Positions 8,097-15,527 of a stretch of DNA of 37,267 nucleotides are shown here, one piece after another. The notes under the pieces are model-generated. The model saw nothing but the letters and a program-made list of their open reading frames with translations. It was not told where the DNA came from and did not search any database. Position numbers and translations under genes: made by a program. Position 1 is the first letter of the stretch. Each line of letters begins with the position of its first letter. The DNA is from Flavobacteriales bacterium. GTDB lineage: Bacteria; Bacteroidota; Bacteroidia; Flavobacteriales_G; JALEGO01. The stretch lies in the NCBI GenBank assembly GCA_020631045.1, contig JAHDHZ010000026.1, forward strand, positions 1 to 37,267, in the 5' to 3' direction.

Positions 8097-8104
8097 AAAT
8101 AGAC

Positions 8105-8506
8105 ATGATGAAAACAGCAAAATACTTACCTTTTACTTTAATTGCTTTTACTTTTATTTCAAGTTGTAAAAAAGGCCCCGGTACTGGTGGTAAAGCAACT
8201 ATAACAGGCAAGGTTTATGAGTACAATTACAATAATGATTTTTCTGAATTACAAGAAGAATATTATAAAGGTGATCATGATGTATACATAATTTATGGTG
8301 ATCAACTTACATTTTCAGATGACCAAAAAACAAATTATGACGGAACTTTTGAGTTTAAATATCTGTTGCCTGGAAAATACACTATTTTCACCTATTCAGC
8401 TGATACTAATTTATCTGCTCACAGTGATATGACGGTTTTAAAAGAAGTTGAATTAAAAAAAGATGAAAGTCTTGATATTGGCCTTTTAAAAGTGTTTGAC
8501 TTATAG
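8105..8506 (+). CDS. Small lipoprotein with carboxypeptidase-regulatory-like beta domain
   Basis: 133 residues with a lipoprotein signal ending FISSC (Cys21). The mature part is a small beta sandwich: ATITGKVYEYNYNNDF at its start and YDGTFEFKYLLPGKYTIFTYS in the middle, the pattern of transthyretin-like or carboxypeptidase-regulatory-like domains. It follows the DUF4956 gene by 8 bp and closes the rightward operon. There are two adjacent ATG codons (8105 and 8108). No catalytic residues are visible; a structural or carrier role at the outer membrane is likely. Confidence 0.75.
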   Translation: MMKTAKYLPFTLIAFTFISSCKKGPGTGGKATITGKVYEYNYNNDFSELQEEYYKGDHDVYIIYGDQLTFSDDQKTNYDGTFEFKYLLPGKYTIFTYSADTNLSAHSDMTVLKEVELKKDESLDIGLLKVFDL

Positions 8507-8513
8507 GTTTAGT

Positions 8514-8551
8514 TGGTTTGATTTTACAACAAAATCTAATTAGCAACCAAA
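8514..8551. terminator. Possible imperfect terminator between convergent genes
   Basis: GATTTT at 8520-8525 and AAAATC at 8531-8536 form a short stem around ACAAC, with TTGGTT and AACCAA further out giving interrupted extra pairing. It lies between the convergent lipoprotein and glycosyltransferase genes. The stem is AT-rich and weak. Confidence 0.3.
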
Positions 8552-9411
8552 ATATAATTCTTATAATACGTATCAATACCCACCTTTTTTAAAAACTGTT
8601 TTACCCGATCTTTAAAAGAAGTGCGGTTAAATCGAATGTCATAGTCAAACGTCCAATTTTTCTCAGCGATGCGTTTTTGCATCACCTTGGGGTGTGATTC
8701 TTTAAATTCATCAAGGCTTGCAATGTGTTTTTCATAATGAAAAACAGGTCCTTTTTCAATGTTTTGATCTAACCATTTTTGATCATGCCAAAGCAAATGA
8801 AAATTCTCTTGCTTTTGTTGCATTGCCTTTGGGTCTTTGACCCATCCATAATGGTAGATCTGGGCATTTGCTTTGGCTACCTTGAGTTTTTGATTGCCTG
8901 TTTTGCGAAACCCTTGTGCATCTCCAAAAGAGTATACACCTCGATTATTTTTGATGATGCGTACTTCATTTTTATACCATCTTGATGAGGTGCCAACATA
9001 GTCGTAAGAGCCATAAAAATGAGTGTAATCAAAAAGCAATCCATCTATTTTTGAGTCATTTAAATGCCTGAGCATCGCATTTTTAATATTTGGGTGAAAG
9101 CGTTCGTGTACGAGCTCATCTCCTTGAATATAAAAACACCAATCGGCTTTTTCAGAAACGGCTTTTAAAGCTTTATTGGTTTCATCTGCCAATACTTTTC
9201 CGCCGGTTTTCAGCTCTTTGTTCCAGGTAGTGTGTATGATTTTAATTTTTTTTGGGTGGATGCCCTTGATCAATTCAAGAGTTTGATCTTCGCTATCTCC
9301 AACAGCAACCACAAAGTCATCACATAAATCAATAATTGAAGTGATGGCCTCAACGATGGGATAATCGTAAAGCAACGCATTTTTAATAAAAGTAAAGCCT
9401 GTTACGTGCAT
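8536..9411 (-). CDS. Glycosyltransferase family 2 protein
   Basis: 291 residues from the ATG at 9411. The GT-A-type layout is visible: MHVTGFTFIKNALLYDYPIVEAI at the N-terminus (shown here over 20 residues only in part in homologues), VVAVGDSEDQT as the nucleotide-binding turn, and CFYIQGDELVHE as the acidic metal-binding region. It is likely a cytoplasmic transferase using a nucleotide sugar for a surface glycan; the acceptor is unknown. A longer frame adds six codons, but these lie in the hairpin of the upstream gene's terminator. The ATG follows directly on the terminator's T tract, so the mRNA must either read through or start essentially at the start codon. Confidence 0.83.
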   Translation of the reverse strand: MHVTGFTFIKNALLYDYPIVEAITSIIDLCDDFVVAVGDSEDQTLELIKGIHPKKIKIIHTTWNKELKTGGKVLADETNKALKAVSEKADWCFYIQGDELVHERFHPNIKNAMLRHLNDSKIDGLLFDYTHFYGSYDYVGTSSRWYKNEVRIIKNNRGVYSFGDAQGFRKTGNQKLKVAKANAQIYHYGWVKDPKAMQQKQENFHLLWHDQKWLDQNIEKGPVFHYEKHIASLDEFKESHPKVMQKRIAEKNWTFDYDIRFNRTSFKDRVKQFLKKVGIDTYYKNYILVAN

Positions 9412-9444
9412 AAAAAAAGCCGTGAACAAAATTGCCCACGGCTT
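9412..9444 (-). terminator. Intrinsic terminator of the MscS-like gene
   Basis: On the minus strand an 8-bp stem (AAGCCGTG with its complement, 9444-9437 and 9424-9417) closes a 12-nt loop and is followed by seven T residues (9418-9412). It lies 26 bp after the channel gene stop. The T tract runs straight into the ATG of the glycosyltransferase gene. Confidence 0.85.
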
Positions 9445-9469
9445 AAAATTATCAAAAATTTGACGTTTC

Positions 9470-10720
9470 TTAGTTCTCTTGCGCTAAAGCTTTTTTAGAT
9501 TTCTTCGCCTTACCATTTAAATTAACTTTTTTAGTTGTATTTAAATTACTAAGTAATGAAGCCACTTGCTTACCTGCGGCATCTCTTCCACCCAAACCAA
9601 AAGCCAGGGCAAAAGCAACAGCAACAGCACCAAGGGTTAAACCAAATGCTAAGTTCACAATGCTATTTGCAATGCCCATAGCGTTTAATGAGATCGCCAT
9701 GAACACACCGATAATTGCAGTTTTAGCGATCATCGCCAATGTATTGCTTACTCCTTTTAAGAAGTTGTTAGAAACAAAGTTTGATATTAAAACACCAGCA
9801 AGCATAATCACCATGCCAAAAAGAATTTGACCTGTTAAGGCATAAATGTTATTCAATGTGGTGGTCAACTGAACCAATCCTAATTTTTCAGTGCCAGAAA
9901 TAATTCCTGTAAACATGATGAAAAAGAATGCAACATTCTTCAATGTGTTTACCACAGAATTTTTGTTGCCTACATATTGTGCAAGACCTGCATTTTTTGC
10001 CCAATTATCAAGGTTAAACCCTTTTAATAACTCGGCTAGTGCATTTGTAACGAATCTTCCGATTACAAAAAAGATACCTACGATTAAACCAGCAGCAATG
10101 ATGTTAGGAATAGCACCAATGAAAGTGGCCAACATTGCCGTAGCAGGCTCAGAAATGGCTTTCATTTCAAGTGCGTCAATTGCTAAGATTAAAATCGGAA
10201 CAAACACAAAAACAAACACAATATTTTTAGCGATAGCCACCAAATCAATATTTTCATTGATGTTTAATTTATTGGCGGTGCGCTCAATCCATCCAGTGAT
10301 TAATCCAACAGTTTCTGAAGCGAGTGTTGCAATAATGTATCCTGCAAATCCGATAATGCCCGCAGCAATGATCTTAGGAATAAACCCAAAGAAGGCAGTA
10401 AGCATCGCGTTTAGCGGCTCAAACACATTTGAGACGCCTAACTTACTTAAAGTAATAATACAAACAAAAGTCAATACTAAATAATAAGCTAGTTTACTGA
10501 TCGTGCGCTCTGCTTTGAAAGCAGTTTTTGTAGAAGTTTTGTTGATTCTTCTATCAAGGCCTACGCGATTAAGTACACGGTAAAGTACACGGCGAATGAT
10601 TCCGGCTGCAAACCAACCTACAACAAAAATTGCTAGAGCGCCTAAAATATTGGGCATTGATCCGCCAAAACTGGCAAACAATGGCTCAAAAAAGTGAGAA
10701 AATGAATTGATGATTTCCAT
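9470..10720 (-). CDS. Mechanosensitive-channel-like membrane protein with TM-helix repeats
   Basis: 416 residues, almost all membrane-embedded. Similar hydrophobic repeats recur: PNILGALAIFVVGWFAAGII, PKIIAAGIIGFAGYIIATLA, PNIIAAGLIVGIFFVIGRFV and QILFGMVIMLAGVLISNFV. These match the conserved TM-helix repeat seen in some MscS-superfamily proteins. Near the C-terminus AFALAFGLGGRDAAGKQVA is the Ala/Gly-rich pore helix and loop typical of MscS TM3. The usual large cytoplasmic vestibule domain is missing; the protein ends in a short basic tail. Its likely role is osmotic protection in the inner membrane, though the actual conductance is not predictable. It is monocistronic with its own promoter and terminator. 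Confidence 0.82.
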   Translation of the reverse strand: MEIINSFSHFFEPLFASFGGSMPNILGALAIFVVGWFAAGIIRRVLYRVLNRVGLDRRINKTSTKTAFKAERTISKLAYYLVLTFVCIITLSKLGVSNVFEPLNAMLTAFFGFIPKIIAAGIIGFAGYIIATLASETVGLITGWIERTANKLNINENIDLVAIAKNIVFVFVFVPILILAIDALEMKAISEPATAMLATFIGAIPNIIAAGLIVGIFFVIGRFVTNALAELLKGFNLDNWAKNAGLAQYVGNKNSVVNTLKNVAFFFIMFTGIISGTEKLGLVQLTTTLNNIYALTGQILFGMVIMLAGVLISNFVSNNFLKGVSNTLAMIAKTAIIGVFMAISLNAMGIANSIVNLAFGLTLGAVAVAFALAFGLGGRDAAGKQVASLLSNLNTTKKVNLNGKAKKSKKALAQEN

Positions 10721-10751
10721 GATGTATAAAATGTTTAATTGTTAATGCGAG

Positions 10752-10759
10752 CAAATTTA
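10752..10759 (-). promoter_or_regulatory. Probable -7 box of the MscS-like gene
   Basis: Minus-strand TAAATTTG matches the Bacteroidota -7 consensus TAnnTTTG and lies about 32 bp upstream of the ATG. No convincing -33 TTG is seen at the expected distance. Confidence 0.5.
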
Positions 10760-10889
10760 AGAGACAAAAGAGGTGAAAACACGTATTTATAAGGCTTTGT
10801 GAGGGTTTTTATGGTGAGGCCCAAATTTTATTTGGCAAACACCCTTATTTTGTCAGTAAATGAAAGAGGATCATTTAAGCAGTTTCTTA

Positions 10890-10897
10890 TATATTTG
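10890..10897 (+). promoter_or_regulatory. Possible -7 box of the M49 peptidase gene
   Basis: TATATTTG fits TAnnTTTG and ends 20 bp before the ATG at 10918. The -33 element is not recognisable, so support is limited. Confidence 0.4.
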
Positions 10898-10917
10898 TCG
10901 CCTAAATATACCATACT

Positions 10918-13014
10918 ATGAAAATTAAACTGCTTACTTTTTTAACCCTAGGGATTTGCTTGACCCTGATTATGTCTTCCTGTTCGTCGAATCAAAATGA
11001 AAATACCCAAGCAGATGAACACAATCAAGGCGCACAGGCTGATGGATTCGCATACATGACTGAGCAGGTAGCAGATTTGAGAATTTTACGTTATGAAATT
11101 CCGGGCTTTGAGTCATTGAGAAAAAAAGAAAAAGAGCTGTTGTATTATTTATATCAAGCCGCTTTATCAGGTAGAGACATGATGTGGGATCAAAACTATC
11201 GTTTCAACTTGGCAGTGAGAAGAACTCTTGAAAATATTCATACTACTTACAGTGGAGATAAAAACAATGAAGAGTACAATGCTTTTACAGAATACATGAA
11301 GCGTGTTTGGTTTTCAAACGGCATCCACCACCATTATCAAAACACAAAGATTGAGCCAGGGTTCTCAAAGGCATATTTTAAAACCTTAATTGAGGGTTCT
11401 GATGCTGAAAAAATGCCTTTAGATCACAATGAAGATTTGGCTGGCTTTACAGAGAAAATAACAGATGTGATTTTCAACAAAGAGGTAGATTATAAAAAGG
11501 TCAATAAGGCTGATGGAGTAGATATGATTCAGGGGTCTGCAGTCAACTTCTATGGTCAAGGGCTCACACAAAAAGAAGTAGAAGATTTTTATGCTGCAAA
11601 GAGAGATGCAAACGATAAAACACCCATTTCATATGGTCTAAATTCGAAGCTTATAAAAGAAGGAGGCAAAATTAAAGAGCAAGTCTGGAAAGTAGGGGGC
11701 ATGTATAATGATGCGATCGTAGAAGTGGTGAAGTGGTTAGAAAAAGCAGTAGCCGTATGTGAGAGTGACAAACAAAAATTGGCCCTTGAAAAATTGGTAG
11801 ATTATTACAAAACGGGAGATTTAAAAACCTTTGATGAGTATAGCATTGCTTGGGTGAACGACACCAAATCACCGATTGATGTAGTGAATGGTTTTATTGA
11901 GGTGTATAACGATCCTATTGGTATGCGTGGATCTTTTGAATCAGTCGTGTCTTTTAAAGATAAAGAAGCCTCAAAGCGTATTGAAACCATTGGCAATGAT
12001 GCGCAGTGGTTTGAAGACAATTCGCCTATTATGGACGAGCACAAAAAGAAAAACGTAAAAGGTATTTCTGCAAAAGTGATTACAGTAGTTGTTGAGAGTG
12101 GAGATGCATCTCCTTCAACGCCTATTGGCATTAACTTACCAAACGCCAACTGGATCAGAGCCAACCACGGTTCTAAATCAGTACAGCTGGGCAATATTGT
12201 ACATGCCTATGAGCAGGCAAAGTCTGGTTCTGGCTTTTTAAAAGAGTTTTGTTATGACCAGACAGAGCTGAACAGAGCCAAAGAATTTGCTGGATATGCC
12301 GATATGCTGCACACCGATATGCACGAGGTGATTGGGCATGCTTCTGGCAAAATCAATGAAGGAGTAGGCACTCCAAAAGAAACCTTGAAGAATTACTCTT
12401 CAACGCTTGAAGAGGGTAGAGCAGATTTGGTTGCTCTTTATTACCTGTTAGATCAAAAATTGATTGATATAGGAGTAATGGAGTCTTTAGAATACGGAAA
12501 AGCAGCTTATGACGATTACATCAGAAATGGTTTAATGAGTCAGCTCACGCGTTTAAAGCCAGGCGAGGTGATTGAAGAAGATCACATGCGTAACCGTCAA
12601 ATGGTGGCACTTTGGGCCTATGAGAAAGGCAAAGCAGATAATGTAATTGAAAAGAAAACACGCGATGGCAAAACCTTTTTTGTGATCAACGACTATGAAA
12701 AATTACGAGTACTATTCGGAGAGTTGCTCAAAGAAGTGCAGCGCATCAAATCTGAAGGTGATTTTAAAGCAGGTAAAGATTTAGTAGAAGGGTACGGTGT
12801 TCAGGTAGACAAAGCCTTGCATGAAGAGGTCTTGGCACGTTATGAAAACTTAAAAATTGCGCCTTATTCTGGGTTTATCAATCCTAAATTAGTGCCTGTA
12901 TACAATGACAATGATCGCTTAATTAATGTGAAGGTAGAATATCCTTTTAGCTTCTCTGAGCAGATGATGGAGTATGCTACAGATTATTCTTTTTTGCCTA
13001 CATACAATAAATAA
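10918..13014 (+). CDS. Dipeptidyl peptidase III-family lipoprotein (M49)
   Basis: 698 residues with a lipoprotein signal (LTLIMSSC, Cys22). The M49 zinc site is complete: HEVIGH at 469-474 (the family's HExxGH with one extra residue compared with ordinary HExxH enzymes) and EEGRAD at 498-503 for the third zinc ligand (family EExxxD pattern). Family members remove dipeptides from peptide N-termini. Lipidation places this one in the periplasm or on the outer membrane, where it would help digest peptides; the two POT peptide transporters further on could take up the products, which is a loose link. The gene is alone, with a strong terminator downstream. Confidence 0.92.
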   Translation: MKIKLLTFLTLGICLTLIMSSCSSNQNENTQADEHNQGAQADGFAYMTEQVADLRILRYEIPGFESLRKKEKELLYYLYQAALSGRDMMWDQNYRFNLAVRRTLENIHTTYSGDKNNEEYNAFTEYMKRVWFSNGIHHHYQNTKIEPGFSKAYFKTLIEGSDAEKMPLDHNEDLAGFTEKITDVIFNKEVDYKKVNKADGVDMIQGSAVNFYGQGLTQKEVEDFYAAKRDANDKTPISYGLNSKLIKEGGKIKEQVWKVGGMYNDAIVEVVKWLEKAVAVCESDKQKLALEKLVDYYKTGDLKTFDEYSIAWVNDTKSPIDVVNGFIEVYNDPIGMRGSFESVVSFKDKEASKRIETIGNDAQWFEDNSPIMDEHKKKNVKGISAKVITVVVESGDASPSTPIGINLPNANWIRANHGSKSVQLGNIVHAYEQAKSGSGFLKEFCYDQTELNRAKEFAGYADMLHTDMHEVIGHASGKINEGVGTPKETLKNYSSTLEEGRADLVALYYLLDQKLIDIGVMESLEYGKAAYDDYIRNGLMSQLTRLKPGEVIEEDHMRNRQMVALWAYEKGKADNVIEKKTRDGKTFFVINDYEKLRVLFGELLKEVQRIKSEGDFKAGKDLVEGYGVQVDKALHEEVLARYENLKIAPYSGFINPKLVPVYNDNDRLINVKVEYPFSFSEQMMEYATDYSFLPTYNK

Positions 13015-13035
13015 GAAACTTTTCTGTTAATTTAG

Positions 13036-13074
13036 GGCCAGTATCTTAAGCTTATTTAGATACTGGCCTTTTTT
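13036..13074 (+). terminator. Strong intrinsic terminator after the M49 peptidase gene
   Basis: An 11-bp perfect stem (GGCCAGTATCT at 13036-13046 with 13058-13068) and 11-nt loop are followed by six T residues (13069-13074). The next base, 13075, is the A of the porQ ATG, so the terminator and the start codon abut. Confidence 0.92.
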
Positions 13075-14139
13075 ATGAAAATACAGGTTTTAATAGCAGT
13101 TTTTTTTGGGTGGATGTGCGCTTGCTCAGCTCAAGTACAAGGCGTGTATAAGTTCTTAGACTTGCCCGGCAGTGCCTACAGCGCTTCTTTGAGTAATATG
13201 CTGTTGAATACGCAAGATTCTTCCATACAAATTGCCTTGAGTAATCCGAGCTTTTTAAATAAAAGGCTGAATAGACAAGCTTTTTTAAACTATAACAAGT
13301 ATGTGGCAGATATTCATGCCTCAGATGTGGCGTATGTGTTTACCCATAAAAAATATGGGGTCTTTATGCCTACTTTGAAAGTAGCCCATTACGGAAAAAT
13401 TCAAGAAACCAATGAATTCGGGGAATTCTTACGCGATGTCTCAGCTTCAGAATTCGCTTTAGGGCTTGCTACAGGCAACACTTTTTTTCAAGATTTTAGA
13501 TACGGAGTGCGCCTAAGATTGATCTATTCTAATTTAATCTACAACAGCTCTTTTGGATTTTCTACTGATTATTACCTCAATTATTCAAAAGATCCAAGCA
13601 ATTGGGGTCTGTCTTTAGCCGTTGAAAATCTGGGCGCCCAACTCAAAAAGTTTGAAGGCAGTGCTGGTACAAGCTTGCCGTTAAACATTCGTCTCTCTGC
13701 TTCAAAACGCCTAGCCCACGCACCCTTTAAGCTTCACATTCAATACGATTATTTGAACAACTTTCAAACCAGAACACGCCCGTTCTACGACCCCACGCAA
13801 AGCACCTCTTTTTTAACCACTACGGTAGATACAACCATCACAACAGCTCAGCACTTTTTAGGCCACCTCACAGCAGGCATCAGCTTTATCCCATCACGTG
13901 CATTTCACGTAAACTTTGCCTACAATCATAAACGTGCCCAAGAAAACAGCGCGCAATTTGCCTCTCGATTTGCAGGATTTTCTTTAGGTTTTCGTCTCAA
14001 ACTTAGAAGACTGGCGATTAGTTATGCACTTTTCGGAAATGCATCTGGCCTTTCATCAAACTTTATCAGCTTAACTTTTTTATCTTTACAGCGCAAAGCC
14101 AAATCCACCCAAAAAAAGCGTGAGCCAAAAACAAATTAA
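13075..14139 (+). CDS. porQ: Type IX secretion system protein PorQ
   Basis: 354-residue outer-membrane beta-barrel protein. The signal peptide (MKIQVLIAVFFGWMCACSA) is followed by the PorQ-like start GVYKFLDLPGSAYSASLS and LLNTQDSSIQIALSNPSFLN, then alternating strands such as YGVFMPTLKVAHYGKIQ and WGLSLAVENLGAQLKKFEG. PorQ works with PorU/PorV/PorZ-type attachment factors in the type IX secretion pathway of Bacteroidota. Its position immediately before cmk is a well-known arrangement in this phylum. The CotH-like protein encoded at 3623 carries a type IX sorting domain, so it is a potential client. The ATG directly follows the T tract of the upstream terminator. porQ overlaps cmk by 20 bp. 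Confidence 0.88.
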   Translation: MKIQVLIAVFFGWMCACSAQVQGVYKFLDLPGSAYSASLSNMLLNTQDSSIQIALSNPSFLNKRLNRQAFLNYNKYVADIHASDVAYVFTHKKYGVFMPTLKVAHYGKIQETNEFGEFLRDVSASEFALGLATGNTFFQDFRYGVRLRLIYSNLIYNSSFGFSTDYYLNYSKDPSNWGLSLAVENLGAQLKKFEGSAGTSLPLNIRLSASKRLAHAPFKLHIQYDYLNNFQTRTRPFYDPTQSTSFLTTTVDTTITTAQHFLGHLTAGISFIPSRAFHVNFAYNHKRAQENSAQFASRFAGFSLGFRLKLRRLAISYALFGNASGLSSNFISLTFLSLQRKAKSTQKKREPKTN

Positions 14140-14827
14140 TATTGCAATTGACGGATACTCTTCATGCGGAAAGAGTACAGTTGCAAAGCTATTGGCCAAA
14201 AGGGTAGGATACATTTACATTGACAGTGGGGCCATGTACAGGGCAATCACTTACTTTGCTTTACAACGAGGCATCATCAAAGACAAGAGCATTTATAAAC
14301 CTTCATTGCTTAAAGCTCTTCCGAGCTTACACATTCGGTTTAAAAACAATGAAAAAGGTCAAGTTCAAACCTATTTAAATGGCGAGAACATCGAGAAAGA
14401 AATTCGCACCATGCACGTCTCAGCACATGTCTCTCAGGTAAGTGCAATTAAAGAAGTTAGAGAAAAATTAGTAGCCCTTCAACAAGATATGGGCAAAGAA
14501 AAAGGGGTAGTGATGGATGGTAGAGACATCGGAACCACTGTTTTTCCTGATGCAGAAATCAAATTTTTCTTAGTTTCAGACTTAGATTTGAGAGTCGAGC
14601 GCAGAAGAGCTGAATTGCAAGCTAAAGGCATTCAGGTGACCTCAAAAGAGGTAGAAGACAATTTAAGAAAGCGCGATTACATCGATTCAAATCGAGAAGA
14701 AAGTCCGCTCACCAAAGCTAAAGATGCCATTGAAATTGACAATTCTGAAGTCAGTTTAGAAGTTTTAGTTGAGCAATTACACCAAATGATTTGTGATAAG
14801 GTAAACGAACTTTGCGTAAAATGTTAG
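14120..14827 (+). CDS. cmk: Cytidylate kinase
   Basis: 235 residues. It phosphorylates CMP and dCMP with ATP in the cytoplasm. The P-loop is GYSSCGKST (12-20), followed by the substrate-site motif IYIDSGAMYRAITYFAL, the GRDIGTTVFPDAE block and the arginine-rich lid segment RRRAELQAKG, all typical of bacterial CMP kinase. The start is GTG at 14120, inside the last codons of porQ, and no ATG precedes the P-loop. Translation is therefore probably coupled to porQ. Confidence 0.95.
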   Translation: MSQKQINIAIDGYSSCGKSTVAKLLAKRVGYIYIDSGAMYRAITYFALQRGIIKDKSIYKPSLLKALPSLHIRFKNNEKGQVQTYLNGENIEKEIRTMHVSAHVSQVSAIKEVREKLVALQQDMGKEKGVVMDGRDIGTTVFPDAEIKFFLVSDLDLRVERRRAELQAKGIQVTSKEVEDNLRKRDYIDSNREESPLTKAKDAIEIDNSEVSLEVLVEQLHQMICDKVNELCVKC

Positions 14828-14870
14828 CTTAAGGCAAAAAGTCGTATATTGTTTTTCATAAATTCAATCT

Positions 14871-15527
14871 ATGGCACTTAGTAAAGATCAAATCGCTCAG
14901 CGCATTGCCCAAGAACTTCGAGATGGTTGGTATGTCAATTTAGGAATCGGAATTCCTACCTTGGTGGCCAATCACATTCCTAAAGACATTAGCGTAGAAT
15001 TTCAATCTGAAAATGGCTTGTTGGGTATGGGCCCTTTTCCGTTCGAGGGTGAAGAAGATGCCGATTTGATCAACGCAGGCAAACAAACCATTACCATGCA
15101 AAAAGGTGCAGTGCTGTTTGATTCTGCCACTTCTTTTGCTATGATTCGCGGGGGGCATGTGCAATTGACCGTTTTGGGTGCGATGCAAGTAGCTCAGAAT
15201 GGCGATATTGCCAATTGGAAGATTCCAGGTAAAATGGTCAAAGGCATGGGCGGAGCGATGGATTTAGTTGCTTCAGCTGAAAACATCATTGTGGCCATGA
15301 CCCATACTAACAAAAAAGGTGATTCAAAGCTTTTAGAAGCTTGCTCTTTGCCTTTGACAGGTGTTGGGTGCGTAAAAAAAATTGTAACAGACCTAGCCGT
15401 TTTGTCTGTTGAGAATAATGCCTTTAGATTACTTGAGCGCGCGCCAGGGGTAAGCGTTGAAGAAATTCAAGAAAAAACACAAGGACAATTGATTGTTGAT
15501 CAGCAAGTTCTTGAAATGAAGCTCTAA
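14871..15527 (+). CDS. 3-oxoacid CoA-transferase subunit B
   Basis: 218 residues, the usual length of the beta subunit of succinyl-CoA:3-ketoacid or acetoacetate CoA-transferase. Visible motifs: NLGIGIPTLVANHIP, SENGLLGMGPFP with the catalytic Glu47, SFAMIRGGHVQLTVLGAMQV, NWKIPGKMVKGMGGAMDLV and VVAMTHTNKKGDSKL-type block. The enzyme moves CoA between an acyl-CoA and a 3-oxoacid in ketone-body or amino-acid breakdown. It normally pairs with an A subunit encoded next to it, but here the neighbours are cmk and an antiporter, so the A gene must be elsewhere. The stop codon touches the next ATG. Substrate specificity (scoB versus atoA type) cannot be decided. Confidence 0.92.
   Translation: MALSKDQIAQRIAQELRDGWYVNLGIGIPTLVANHIPKDISVEFQSENGLLGMGPFPFEGEEDADLINAGKQTITMQKGAVLFDSATSFAMIRGGHVQLTVLGAMQVAQNGDIANWKIPGKMVKGMGGAMDLVASAENIIVAMTHTNKKGDSKLLEACSLPLTGVGCVKKIVTDLAVLSVENNAFRLLERAPGVSVEEIQEKTQGQLIVDQQVLEMKL

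Noticed and set aside
9412-9429. Six-codon N-terminal extension of the glycosyltransferase
   Set aside because: These codons lie in the terminator hairpin and T tract; the family's usual start is the ATG at 9411.
9891-10484. 197-codon plus-strand frame within the MscS-like gene
   Set aside because: It lies fully antisense to a gene with clear membrane repeats and has no start context or domain.
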